DNA from: Arthrobacter pullicola
GTDB taxonomy: Bacteria > Actinomycetota > Actinomycetes > Actinomycetales > Micrococcaceae
NCBI RefSeq assembly: GCF_014836875.1
Contig: NZ_JACSQC010000008.1
Coordinates: 62,001 to 126,000, forward strand
DNA: 64,000 nucleotides
Direction of reading: 5' to 3'
A model generated the notes under the pieces. It was not told the DNA's origin. It worked only from the letters and a program-made list of their open reading frames with translations, and ran no database searches. Both the position numbers and the translations under genes were made by a program. Shown here piece by piece: positions 44,393-53,540 of this stretch; the first letter of the stretch is position 1; each line of letters begins with the position of its first letter.

Positions 44393-45679
44393 CTACTTGC
44401 TGATCTTGGACTGGATGTTGGAGACCATGGCGGCCCACGCTGCAGCGGGATCGCCCTCGCCCTTGATCAGGGCAAGTTCCGTACCGCCCCAGTCAGCCCA
44501 GACAGCTTCCATTTCCGGAATGGCGGGCATCGGCACGCCTTCGGCGCCAATCGCGCCGAAGGCGGCCACGATCGGATCCGAGGCTGCCTTGTCGAACGAG
44601 GCGGTCAGCGCCGGCGGACGTCCGCCGGCTTCGAACATCGCGTCCTGCACGGCCTCGGTGGTGAGGTAGTTCAGTGCGAACTCGTTCGCGGCCAGGGCAT
44701 TCTGGCTCTTGGAGCTGATGAAGAAGCCGTTGACGCCGACGAATGGCTGAGCAGGCAGGTCTCCGGCAGTGGGCAGCGGATCCACCGCGAGGTTAATGCC
44801 CGCGGCTTCGGCGTCCGGGACGTTCCACGGCCCGGTGAGGAAGTACGGCGAGGCGCCGGCGTTGAACTTCTCCTTGGCGATGTCCGGGGTGATGTTGGAG
44901 TTCAGGATGCCTTCTCCTGCTTCGCCCCAGGCAAGCAGCTTTGCTGCGAACTCGGCACCGCCGGGGTTGCCCAGCTCCAGCTTGGATGCGTCGTAGCTGC
45001 CGGTCTCATCGGTGCCGAAGACCGGGGCTCCCATCGATGTCTGCAGCGGGTAGAGATGGTATGGATCGCCCTGCTTGGGATCGAGCCCCACAAGGAAGGG
45101 GAATTCGGCGCCCGCCGCCACGGCTGCCTTGCCGTTGGCGATGACCTCGTCCATGGTCGCGGCCGGAACAGGTGCCAGGTCGGTGTTGCGCAGCAGGCCT
45201 ATGTTCTCGATGGAGTACGGCACGCCGTAGGTATTGCCCTCATAGGTCATGGCCTGCACGGCGGCCTCCTGGAACTGTCCGGCTTTATCGCCCAGTTCGA
45301 CGGGTGCGACCACGCCGTTCTGGACGAACTTGCCCAGCCAGTCGTGCGGGCCGACGATCAGGTCCGGGCCCTTGCCACTGGGAACCTGGGTGATGAAGTC
45401 GTCGGATACCTGCTGGAAGTCCTTGGTGACCAGTTTGACTTCGATGCCGGTGTCTTCCTTGAACTTGGCAGCGACGTCGGTCAGTGCGGGTGAGCGTTCG
45501 GCATCTACCCACATGGTCAGGGTGGTGGCTCCGCTGGAGGCCTGGTCGCTGGGTTCCGCGGACTCACCGGCGTCGGAACCGCCGCAGGCGCTGAGGACCA
45601 GGGCTGCGGCGACCGACGCGGCACCGAGAGTAAAGGTACGCCGGCCAAACGCCGGCGTACCCGTTGTGCGCACCTTCAT
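44393..45679 (-). CDS. malE: Maltose/maltodextrin-type substrate-binding lipoprotein MalE
   Basis: 428 residues. A signal peptide with Arg pair ends in the lipobox LSAC (C32), so it is anchored to the outer face of the membrane. The mature protein has TTLTMWVDAERSPAL, YGVPYSIENIGLLRN and FFISSKSQNALAANEFALNYL, typical of family 1 solute-binding proteins. It delivers sugar to MalF and MalG. AGAGG lies 7 nt from the ATG. A perfect hairpin is encoded in codons 7-15. It shares a 280-bp divergent region with the alpha-glucosidase gene. Confidence 0.93.
   Translation of the reverse strand: MKVRTTGTPAFGRRTFTLGAASVAAALVLSACGGSDAGESAEPSDQASSGATTLTMWVDAERSPALTDVAAKFKEDTGIEVKLVTKDFQQVSDDFITQVPSGKGPDLIVGPHDWLGKFVQNGVVAPVELGDKAGQFQEAAVQAMTYEGNTYGVPYSIENIGLLRNTDLAPVPAATMDEVIANGKAAVAAGAEFPFLVGLDPKQGDPYHLYPLQTSMGAPVFGTDETGSYDASKLELGNPGGAEFAAKLLAWGEAGEGILNSNITPDIAKEKFNAGASPYFLTGPWNVPDAEAAGINLAVDPLPTAGDLPAQPFVGVNGFFISSKSQNALAANEFALNYLTTEAVQDAMFEAGGRPPALTASFDKAASDPIVAAFGAIGAEGVPMPAIPEMEAVWADWGGTELALIKGEGDPAAAWAAMVSNIQSKISK
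45635..45661 (-). other. Perfect hairpin in the malE start region
   Basis: GGTACGCCGGC (45635-45645) pairs with GCCGGCGTACC (45651-45661) around a 5-nt loop, 11 bp, beginning about 18 nt after the malE start codon. Such a position could slow or couple translation initiation. Confidence 0.7.
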
Positions 45680-45910
45680 TGGTGTACCTCTTCTGTGGTT
45701 TAGGTCTGGGATGAAAGCCCTTGCGGGCCGGGGAAATGCTGTTTGCCTGCCCGGGGACCGGACGTCGGCATGGGAGAAAGTGTAAGCGCGTGCACACTGT
45801 GCGTCTAGTCACAGCCCAAATCGATGTTGATGAACCGCTTGCCAGGCGACTCTCGAAGCAACTTTGCAGACAGGAACGGAAATGCCGAGTCCCGACACAC
45901 CACAAAACTC

Positions 45911-45952
45911 TGCGCAAGCGTTTGCATTTTGGCTCGCGGTGTCCCTTAGGAT
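45911..45952 (+). promoter_or_regulatory. LacI-type operator overlapping the alpha-glucosidase promoter
   Basis: TGCGCAAGCGTTTGCA (45911-45926) is a partial palindrome of the LacI/GalR operator type (consensus GCAAACGTTTGC). It overlaps the -35 TTGCAT (45922-45927); a -10 TAGGAT is at 45947-45952, 19 bp further. The layout predicts repression by the LacI protein encoded at 47690. The rest of 45680-45959 has no gene. Confidence 0.6.
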
Positions 45953-45959
45953 GCAAGGC

Positions 45960-47684
45960 ATGCTTAGCTCCGTCGCTGCCCCGTCCGCACTGCTGCCGGG
46001 AGCCTCCCCTGTTCCCGTCCATGAGGCTTCCGCTGAACGTGACCGCCAATGGTGGCGTTCCTCGGTGATATACCAGATCTACCCCCGTTCCTTCCGCGAT
46101 CTGCACGGCGACGGCATCGGCGACCTGCCCGGCATCACCGCCGAAATCCCCGCCCTCGCCGAACTGGACATCGACGCGATCTGGCTTTCCCCCTTCTACA
46201 AATCCCCGCAGAAAGACGCCGGCTACGACGTTGCCGACTACTGCTCCGTAGACCCCATCTTCGGCACCCTCGAAGACTTCGACGCCCTGGTCGCCACCGC
46301 CAAGAAACACGGGATCCGCGTGATCGTTGACCTGGTCCCCAACCACTGCTCCGACCAGCACGCCCTCTTCCAGGCCGCCCTCGCCGCACCGGAGAACTCC
46401 CCCGCCCGGGACATGTTCATCTTCCGCGACGGCACCGGCGAAAACGGCGAAAACCCGCCGAACAACTGGCAGTCCCACTTCGGCGGCCCCGCCTGGACCC
46501 GCATCACCAACCCCGACGGCACCCCCGGCCAGTGGTACCTGCACCTCTTCGACTCCACCCAGCCCGACTTCAACTGGGACAACCCCGCCGTCCACCAGGA
46601 ATTCGAACGGATCCTGCGCTTCTGGCTCGACCGCGGCGTCGGCGGCTTCCGCGTCGACGTCGCCCACGCCCTGATCAAGAAGTCCGGCCTCCCGGACTGG
46701 GGCGGCCGCGCCGACGGCGCCTCCATCGAAGGCTTCCCCGGCCACGAGGCACCCATGTTCGGCCAGGCCGGAATCCACGACATCTACCGGTCCTGGCGGA
46801 AAATCCTGGAGGACTACGACGGCGACCGCGTGCTCTGCGCCGAAGCGACCATCGACCCGCTGGACCGGCTCACCGACTGGGTCCGGTCCGACGAAATGCA
46901 CCAGGCCTTCAATTTCGCCTACCTCCACCACCCCTGGGACGCCGGGGATCTGCGCAGCACCATCGAAGCCTCGCTGAAGGCATTCGATAAGGTCGGTGCC
47001 CCCACCACCTGGGTGCTCTCCAACCACGACGTCGTCCGCCACGTCTCCCGCTTCGGGCTTACCGGCGGTCATGCCCGCTCCGGCGACGGCCTCGGTCCGG
47101 AGGACAACCAGCCCGACCATGTGCTCGGCCAGGCCCGGGCCCGGGCAGCAAGCCTGCTGATGCTCGGCCTGCCCGGCGGCGTCTATCTCTATCAGGGCGA
47201 GGAACTCGGCCTGCCCGACCACACTGCACTGGACCATGGCCACCGGCAGGACCCGACGTTCCACCGGACCAACGGCGAGCGGTTGGGCCGGGACGGCTGC
47301 CGGGTGCCGCTGCCCTGGACGGCGGATGCGCCGTCGTTCGGGTTCAGCAGCACCGGAAAAGCCTGGCTCCCCCAGCCCGAAGAGTGGCGCGGACTCGCGC
47401 GCAACCTGCAGGCCCTGGAGCCGGCGTCGACCCTTAGCCTGTACCGGACGGCCCTGCGGCTGCGGCGGGAGCTCTCCCTCGGTCACGGCTCGCTCGCGTG
47501 GTGGCCGGAATACGACGCCGAAGGCGTTGTCGCCTTCCTGAACAACGGGGTGCTGGTGGTGATGAACATGGGTACCTCTTCCGTGGAACTCCCGGCCGGA
47601 GAACTGCTGGTGAGCAGCGCGCCGGAAGCAGGCAGGGATGGTTTCCTGGCTCCGGACACCGCCGTGTGGCTTCGGTTAGCCTGA
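45960..47684 (+). CDS. GH13 alpha-glucosidase / oligo-1,6-glucosidase type
   Basis: 574 residues. A (beta/alpha)8 barrel begins with RSSVIYQIYPRSFRD and LDIDAIWLSPFY. Catalytic residues: nucleophile D in GGFRVDVAHAL (about 232), acid/base E in CAEATIDP (about 295), and SNHDVVRH (about 356). It cleaves maltose or malto-oligosaccharides imported by MalEFG. The start is uncertain: 45960 has TAGGAT 7 nt upstream and suits leaderless initiation; 45951 is also possible. Stop is 5 bp from the LacI gene start. Confidence 0.92.
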   Translation: MLSSVAAPSALLPGASPVPVHEASAERDRQWWRSSVIYQIYPRSFRDLHGDGIGDLPGITAEIPALAELDIDAIWLSPFYKSPQKDAGYDVADYCSVDPIFGTLEDFDALVATAKKHGIRVIVDLVPNHCSDQHALFQAALAAPENSPARDMFIFRDGTGENGENPPNNWQSHFGGPAWTRITNPDGTPGQWYLHLFDSTQPDFNWDNPAVHQEFERILRFWLDRGVGGFRVDVAHALIKKSGLPDWGGRADGASIEGFPGHEAPMFGQAGIHDIYRSWRKILEDYDGDRVLCAEATIDPLDRLTDWVRSDEMHQAFNFAYLHHPWDAGDLRSTIEASLKAFDKVGAPTTWVLSNHDVVRHVSRFGLTGGHARSGDGLGPEDNQPDHVLGQARARAASLLMLGLPGGVYLYQGEELGLPDHTALDHGHRQDPTFHRTNGERLGRDGCRVPLPWTADAPSFGFSSTGKAWLPQPEEWRGLARNLQALEPASTLSLYRTALRLRRELSLGHGSLAWWPEYDAEGVVAFLNNGVLVVMNMGTSSVELPAGELLVSSAPEAGRDGFLAPDTAVWLRLA

Positions 47685-47689
47685 ACAGC

Positions 47690-48733
47690 GTGGAACGGAA
47701 CGCCCGCGGGGCAGGTATCAAGGAAGTGGCTGCCCTGGCAGGGGTCTCGGCGGCGACTGTTTCGCGGGCGCTCAGCGGAAACGGGAGGGTTTCGGAGGCC
47801 ACGCGCCGCAAGGTCCAGGAAGCGGCAGACGAGCTTGGATTTGTCATTTCCTATAACGCCTCGTCCCTCGCGTCAGGGCGCAGCCGGAACATCGGCATTG
47901 TCATCCCCACGGTCGGGCGCTGGTATTTCTCGCAGGTCCTTGAAGGAGCAGCATCAGCGCTGATCGAGGCCGGCTATGACCTCACGCTCTACAACACCAG
48001 TGACGGACCTGGTCACCGTGAGAGCGTCCTGAAGGAGATGCTGCGCCGCAAACGGCTCGATGCCGTCATTACGGTGGCCCTGCGCCTGACCGATGAGGAA
48101 CTTGGGCAGCTGCGGGAGGTCGGCAAACCAATCGTGGCCATCGGCGGGCCGCTGCCAGAGACACCAACCATCCGTGTCGATGAATTCAGCATCTCGGCGC
48201 TGGCGACACGGCACCTCATTTCCCTCGGCCACACCCGGATCGCGCACATTGGCGGCGGTGAAGAACTCGAACGCGACTTCGGGCTGGGCAGCACCAGGCA
48301 GGACGGCTATCTGCAGGCCATGTCCGAAGCCGGGCTGGCAGTGGATCCGCGCTGGCTCAGCAGTTCCGAATTCAGCGTCGCCGGAGGATTCGCCGCAGCG
48401 AAGCGCCTGCTGGCCGATCCTGCCAGCCGGATCACCGGAATCTTCTGCGCCGCAGACGAGATTGCCGTTGGCTCCATCCTGGCCGCACGCGAGCTTGGCC
48501 TTCGGGTTCCCGAAGACGTCTCGGTGATCGGCATCGACGGACATGAACTCTCCGCGGTTTTTGGGCTGACCACCATCAGCCAGGATCCGGCCGGCCAGGG
48601 CGCCGCCGCCGTCGGTGCTGTCCTGTCCCTGCTGCAGAACCACCCGGTTCCGGAGGATCTGCTGCATGGGTTCTACCCCACGGAATTCGTGGTGCGCTCC
48701 AGCACCGCGGTGCCTTCAACCCTCCGGGCCTGA
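47690..48733 (+). CDS. LacI-family transcriptional regulator of the maltose genes
   Basis: 347 residues. The helix-turn-helix is IKEVAALAGVSAATVSRALSG (residues about 9-29), followed by a periplasmic-binding-like sensor domain (NIGIVIPTVGRWYFSQVLEG to FVVRSSTAV). It is the last gene of the alpha-glucosidase unit and is expected to bind the operator at 45911 and control the divergent malEFG. GTG start with no Shine-Dalgarno sequence; TAGCCT lies 7 nt upstream, so an internal leaderless transcript is possible. A longer in-frame GTG lies at 47666. Confidence 0.92.
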   Translation: MERNARGAGIKEVAALAGVSAATVSRALSGNGRVSEATRRKVQEAADELGFVISYNASSLASGRSRNIGIVIPTVGRWYFSQVLEGAASALIEAGYDLTLYNTSDGPGHRESVLKEMLRRKRLDAVITVALRLTDEELGQLREVGKPIVAIGGPLPETPTIRVDEFSISALATRHLISLGHTRIAHIGGGEELERDFGLGSTRQDGYLQAMSEAGLAVDPRWLSSSEFSVAGGFAAAKRLLADPASRITGIFCAADEIAVGSILAARELGLRVPEDVSVIGIDGHELSAVFGLTTISQDPAGQGAAAVGAVLSLLQNHPVPEDLLHGFYPTEFVVRSSTAVPSTLRA

Positions 48734-48826
48734 AAACCACCAATCGATGTGGAAACCCGGGCCCGGCAGGCGGTATGACCGCGTAGCCCGGCCGGAGTGT
48801 CTACCCCTCCCGGCACAGAAAGACTG

Positions 48827-48859
48827 GCTGCGGCCCCGCCAGGACGGCAGGGCCGCAGC
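48827..48859. terminator. Hairpin between lacI and the convergent surface-protein gene
   Basis: GCTGCGGCCC (48827-48836) and GGGCCGCAGC (48850-48859) form a 10-bp stem, with further pairing GCC/GGC in the loop. It can end both convergent transcripts. Confidence 0.65.
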
Positions 48860-48901
48860 TAATCGTTCACATCGCGGGTTCAGTCCGCTGCGGCGCGGCC
48901 G

Positions 48902-51900
48902 CTACAGTCCGGAGGGAAATCCTCTCCGCCGGGCGATGAGGAGCCCCGCCCCGGCGAGCAGGACGACCGCCGCCGCGCCAAGGGCCAGGGCTCCGAGGTT
49001 CAGCCCGCCGGAGCTGTCGGCCCGCTCCTCTTCAGCCTGCAAACTGCCGGAACCGGTTTCCGTGGTGGACGGGTCCCGCGGCGCTGCGGACGGCTTCCCT
49101 GCGGGGGCCTTCTCCTCGGGTTCCCCGGCAGATTCCTCCTCGGCACCGGTTTCTTCGCCGCTGTCCCCGCCCGCCGGTGCGAAGAGGTTGGGGAGGAGCG
49201 TACCGGCAGGCCACACAGGATAGCTGCGTTGACTCGGCACCGGCTGGGGTGCGGCGGCGCCGGGCAGGATCACTCCCGCTCCCGGTCCGGTGGGACCCGG
49301 AACCGCGGGAGCAGACGGGGCCGGCGTGGGCTCCGGGTCCCGGGTGGGACTCGGATCCGGGGCCGGGGTGGTGGGCTCCGGGTTGGGTTCCGGAGTGGGA
49401 GTGGGATCCGGTTCCTGGCCGGCATCTCCCGTTCCCGTCAGCACCCGGGGAACGGAGCGGACCATGTTGCCGCTGGGGTCGGCGGCCTCAACAAACCACA
49501 AACGGTCCGCCGCGGCAGGCTCAAACTTCACCGAGTGCTGCTTGCCGGATTCGAGCTGCACTGTTTCCAGCACGGACCCGGCACCCGTGAGCGCCCAGGT
49601 TCCGGTGGAAAGGGTGGTGCTGCGCAGCAGCGACACGGCGGCTACGAACTCGTCGTCCGAAGCGTCGTAGCGGGCGGCATCCCCCCGGAAGGCAGGCTCG
49701 TCATACTTCCAGGCTTCGAAGGAATCCAGCGTCGGCGAGTACGCGTTGACGGCCATCAGCCCGGCGTCGAGGTCGAACTGCAGCAGCCGCTGGAAACCGG
49801 TGTCCCGGTCCAGCAGATCACTGCGGGTGGCGGCCGGGTCCTCGAGCAGGGTGGAGCGGTACCCCTGGTAGTCGGCCAGCATCTCCACGACCGTGCGGCC
49901 GGTGGCACCAACGTTCGAGATCGCGTAGGTCTGGTTCGCGACGTCGGTGGCATCCACCTGCCCGCCCGTCACCGGATCGGCGTAGTTGGTCACGGTTCCG
50001 TGGAAGTGGCCGCCGAGCACCAGGAACACGTTGTCATTGGGCGCGACCACCGTATTCCAGAGTTCCTCTCCGGTAGCCGTGTACCGAAGATCGATGTTGT
50101 CGCGGACAGCGCTGGTGTGGATGTAGGAGTGCGTGGCCAGGATGACGTTGTGGTCCGGGTGGGCTGCTGCCTGCTGCGCGGCCCAGGCCATCTGCTCGTC
50201 CGAGGAACGGTAGGGCAGATTGATCACCAGGAAATCCACGCCGCCGGCGGAGAAGTAATCGGTGTGGGCGGAGTTGTCTCCCGCTGCCCAGGCCTCGCCG
50301 TACCAGTCCTTACCTTCATACATGCTGACCGGGAAGTACTCGTTGTACTTGTCGTTGTTGTGCCCCCACATATTGTCGTGGTTGCCCGGCAGCACACCGT
50401 TGGGCACATTGGCATCGTTGAGCAGTCCCATGATGTCCTGGGCGGACTGGAACTCGCGGTTGGCGCGTTCGGCGGAGTTATTGCCGTTGATCCAGTTTTC
50501 GATGATGTCCCCGGTGAGCGAGTTGTACTCGATCTTGCGGGCGTCAGCATTGGCCACCACCCAGCTGGTCATCCGGCGGAAAACATCGCGGAAGCCCTCG
50601 GAGTAGAACTGGGTGTCGGTCATGTGGTTCACGGCAAAGTCGTACTGGCTCGGGTCGGCGAAGGCCTGGTCGGTGACCCCGCCTTCCTCGAGGAGGCCGC
50701 CGGTGGTCCGCGGACCGTCGATCACCAGGACGTCCGCTGTTCCACCGGCCAGGGCCGCGGCCGGCAGCGGGGCGGTCAGGGTGATGTTCCCGTCGGCGCT
50801 CGGAACGGCCGCGTCCAGGGCCTCCCATGCTGTACCCGTCCAGGCGAGCAGCTGGATTTCGTTGCGCGGCTCCGTGGTGCCGCTCCACACGAACTCCGCA
50901 GCGGCGTCGTCCACTGGGATTTCGAAGCGCTGGAACGGGAAACCCGTTGCCGTGCCGGGGGTTTCCAGTCCACGGGCGTCGGGAAGGACCTGTTCGCCTT
51001 CGATCTGGAGGGAGAGCGGAACGGGAAGGCTGCTGATGCCCGCGCGGACCACCGCTTTATCAGTGCCGAGGACCGGAGCCACCCGGGTGCTGACCTCCAG
51101 CTGGCCTCCGTCAGCATCGGAGACGCTGATTTCCGCGGCCAGGCTGTTTCCCTCACCGCCCGAAACCGCGGGAGTGCCGGGGACGGAGTTCGCGGGCAGG
51201 GAAACAGGATCCAGTTCGCCCGGCAGCGGAAGTGCGGGGTCGACGTACACGGCGTCCTGCAGGACACCCGGCGTGCGGGAAGCCATGGCGTAGTCGTTTT
51301 CGTTGTCCCCGGTGTGCCGGGCGCGGGTAACGCTCCCGCCTTCCTCAAATTTGGTGTAGTTGCGCACTTCCTCGCCCTGGCGGCACGGGGTGTAGGCATT
51401 AACGCCCAGATCGTAGACGGCGACGGCGTCGACCCGGGCGCCGTCGGGGTCGGTGAGGTACATGCCGTAGCCATCGGCCTGGTTCAAGCCGGTGGCGTAG
51501 GTTGCCTGGGCCGCTGCGCGCAGCTCCGCCGGGGCGCTGGCGGGTGCCATCAGGTAGGTCTGGCCCGGGTGCAGCACCACGTCACCGAGGTCCGCCACCT
51601 GCGCCTCAGCCCCGAGGCCCGGCTGGCCGGTGCCGTAGCAGCGGTGGGCGGAGAAACCCGAGAGGTTGACCGGAGCCGAACCATAGTTGGCAATCTCAAC
51701 GAATTCGTCGTTGCTGCCTTGCGGACCTGCGGCCGTCAGTTCGCTGAACGCCACATCGGTGTACTCCGAGACCGAGGCCGTCTCCAGCACGGCACCGGGG
51801 TCGTGCGTTCCCGGGGTCCGGGCGGTGGTGACGGCAAAGTCCACGGCGTTGTTCCCGGTGTCAGAGACCCGGTGGTACACCTCGTTGTCGAAGGCATTCA

Positions 51901-52978
51901 GTTTCTGCTCCACCGGCGCACCCGTGGTGCAGGAACTGTTGCGGTTGTCGTAGGCACCCACACCGTCGACGATCTCGTCGTCAGCGGTCAGCAGCATAGC
52001 GCCGAAGTCCCTCCAGTGCATGCCGGTGGCGTACGTAGCGTCCGCCTGGTCCCGGTATGCGCCGGCTGCATGCGCAAAGAGGAAGCTCGCCCCGGGCTGG
52101 ACAACGGACCCGGAAGCAACCGCGCCTACCTGCAGGTACTGCGTGCCGTTCTCGCCGCAGCGGAAGAGCTGGTAGCCGGACATATCCACGGGGGCGTCGC
52201 CGAGGTTGGTAACTTCGACGTATTGGTCCGAGGTGGAGGCGGAGCCGCTGTTGGTCAGCTCCGTGACGCGCAGGCCGTTGCCGGCGCTTTTAACAGTGGA
52301 GGCCGTTGCGTTCGGAGCGTCCACGGTGCGGGTGGCGATCACCCAGTCCTGCTCCAGATCGCCGGTGTTTGAAACCCGCTGATGGGACTCGTCGAGGCGG
52401 TGCTGCAGGGAACGGTGCAGCCACTTTCCGTCCAGCTCACAGTCGGTGGCGACGTCGGGATGGTAGAAACCCACAGCGTCCACCCGCTGGCCGCCGGCGT
52501 CCTCCAGGAAGGCGCCGAATCCGAAGTCATGCAGGCTGGTGCCATAGAAGGCATCGGCGGTGTACCCGGAGGTATCCCTGGCCGCGGTGAACTGGTCTCC
52601 GGGCGAGAGGACGGTGCCGTCCGGAATCACTGCCTGCGGGCCGTAGCCGCCGCCGGTCTGCCCGCAGCGGAAGATCTTCCAACCCGAGATGTCCATCGGG
52701 CCGCTGCCGTAGTTGGTGATCTCAATGAAGTTCCTGGCCGCAGCCCGGTTGGACTGGGGGTTGGCACCCGCCCCGCCGTTGGCCACCTCGCTAATCAGCA
52801 CGTCCGAACCTGGCTGGACGTCGAAGCGCAGGGGCAGCGCCGCTTGGGCAGGCATCACGGCTCCGAGCCCGAGCACTGACGCCAGGAGCGCGGCACCCGC
52901 AGCGCGTGCGGCTAATCGCTGGGAGCGGTGGCGGGATGACCCTGCATCCCGGGTGCTCGCTTGTCTTTGGGGTAACAC
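48902..52978 (-). CDS. Large surface-anchored protein with three lamin-tail domains and a metallophosphoesterase
   Basis: 1358 residues. A signal peptide ends near residue 47. Three lamin-tail-like (LTD) domains follow, each with a EVxNxG / ...SGxxIFRCG pattern (starting about residues 60, 233 and 410). A calcineurin-like phosphoesterase occupies about 786-1000 with NHMTDTQ, TGDIIENW, PGNHDN, ATHS and GGHFHG metal motifs. A Thr/Pro/Glu-rich stalk (about 1190-1245) and a C-terminal membrane helix with RRRG end hold it at the cell surface. Likely an extracellular phosphatase or nucleotide/DNA processing enzyme. GTG start with GAAAGG 9 nt upstream. Confidence 0.85.
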   Translation of the reverse strand: MLPQRQASTRDAGSSRHRSQRLAARAAGAALLASVLGLGAVMPAQAALPLRFDVQPGSDVLISEVANGGAGANPQSNRAAARNFIEITNYGSGPMDISGWKIFRCGQTGGGYGPQAVIPDGTVLSPGDQFTAARDTSGYTADAFYGTSLHDFGFGAFLEDAGGQRVDAVGFYHPDVATDCELDGKWLHRSLQHRLDESHQRVSNTGDLEQDWVIATRTVDAPNATASTVKSAGNGLRVTELTNSGSASTSDQYVEVTNLGDAPVDMSGYQLFRCGENGTQYLQVGAVASGSVVQPGASFLFAHAAGAYRDQADATYATGMHWRDFGAMLLTADDEIVDGVGAYDNRNSSCTTGAPVEQKLNAFDNEVYHRVSDTGNNAVDFAVTTARTPGTHDPGAVLETASVSEYTDVAFSELTAAGPQGSNDEFVEIANYGSAPVNLSGFSAHRCYGTGQPGLGAEAQVADLGDVVLHPGQTYLMAPASAPAELRAAAQATYATGLNQADGYGMYLTDPDGARVDAVAVYDLGVNAYTPCRQGEEVRNYTKFEEGGSVTRARHTGDNENDYAMASRTPGVLQDAVYVDPALPLPGELDPVSLPANSVPGTPAVSGGEGNSLAAEISVSDADGGQLEVSTRVAPVLGTDKAVVRAGISSLPVPLSLQIEGEQVLPDARGLETPGTATGFPFQRFEIPVDDAAAEFVWSGTTEPRNEIQLLAWTGTAWEALDAAVPSADGNITLTAPLPAAALAGGTADVLVIDGPRTTGGLLEEGGVTDQAFADPSQYDFAVNHMTDTQFYSEGFRDVFRRMTSWVVANADARKIEYNSLTGDIIENWINGNNSAERANREFQSAQDIMGLLNDANVPNGVLPGNHDNMWGHNNDKYNEYFPVSMYEGKDWYGEAWAAGDNSAHTDYFSAGGVDFLVINLPYRSSDEQMAWAAQQAAAHPDHNVILATHSYIHTSAVRDNIDLRYTATGEELWNTVVAPNDNVFLVLGGHFHGTVTNYADPVTGGQVDATDVANQTYAISNVGATGRTVVEMLADYQGYRSTLLEDPAATRSDLLDRDTGFQRLLQFDLDAGLMAVNAYSPTLDSFEAWKYDEPAFRGDAARYDASDDEFVAAVSLLRSTTLSTGTWALTGAGSVLETVQLESGKQHSVKFEPAAADRLWFVEAADPSGNMVRSVPRVLTGTGDAGQEPDPTPTPEPNPEPTTPAPDPSPTRDPEPTPAPSAPAVPGPTGPGAGVILPGAAAPQPVPSQRSYPVWPAGTLLPNLFAPAGGDSGEETGAEEESAGEPEEKAPAGKPSAAPRDPSTTETGSGSLQAEEERADSSGGLNLGALALGAAAVVLLAGAGLLIARRRGFPSGL

Positions 52979-53168
52979 GTTGTGTGGCCTTTCACTGGAG
53001 CCCGGCGCGGCGCCTCGGCGTGCCCGGCTGGGGAGGTAGACAGGCCGAGTGTCCCCATCCCAAATGGACGCCGGGTGAACGGAGCGAAAAGTGTTACGCG
53101 CGTCTGCCCGGCTGGATAGGATGGCGGTGCCGGGCTTCCGGCAACTCAGGGGGAATGAAGGATCATCA

Positions 53169-53540
53169 ATGCTGGTGTTTCTATGGGTGGCAGAGATCGT
53201 TATGGCACTGCTCTACTTTGGCTTGGGCGCGATGCGCCTGGTTCAGCCGTATTCGAAACTGGTCCGGGTGCTTCGCTGGCCGGCCGATTTCCCGGCCTGG
53301 GCGGTCAAGCTCATTGGCGTCGCTGAAATCCTCGGAGCGATCGGCCTGCTGCTGCCGGCCGCCACGGACATCGCACCCATTCTCACCCCCATCGCTGCGT
53401 CCGCCCTGGCAGTCATGATGGCCGGCGCCGTCGTGGTCCACATCCGCCGGGGCGAGCGCCAGCGTGTGGCCCTGCCGGCGATCCTGCTGGTGGTAAACGT
53501 CTTCGTGGCGGTCGGCCGGTTCGGCCCCTATCCGGGATGA
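53169..53540 (+). CDS. DoxX-like small membrane protein
   Basis: 123 residues, four hydrophobic helices; ALLYFGLGAMRLVQPY, FPAWAVKLIGVAEILGAIGLLLP (in parts) and HIRRGE fit the DoxX-like family. The ATG at 53169 has AAGGA 6 nt upstream. It overlaps the next gene by ATGA. Function unknown; relatives are linked to redox stress or surfactant export. Confidence 0.85.
   Translation: MLVFLWVAEIVMALLYFGLGAMRLVQPYSKLVRVLRWPADFPAWAVKLIGVAEILGAIGLLLPAATDIAPILTPIAASALAVMMAGAVVVHIRRGERQRVALPAILLVVNVFVAVGRFGPYPG

Noticed and set aside
45564-47486. 640-codon minus-strand open frame opposite the alpha-glucosidase
   Set aside because: It opposes a clear GH13 enzyme, crosses the malE start and the operator region, and has no domain of its own.
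49229-52372. Very long plus-strand open frame (over 1000 codons) opposite the surface phosphoesterase gene
   Set aside because: It is antisense to a gene with signal peptide, metal motifs and anchor. Its translation has no recognisable domain and reflects codon bias in GC-rich DNA.
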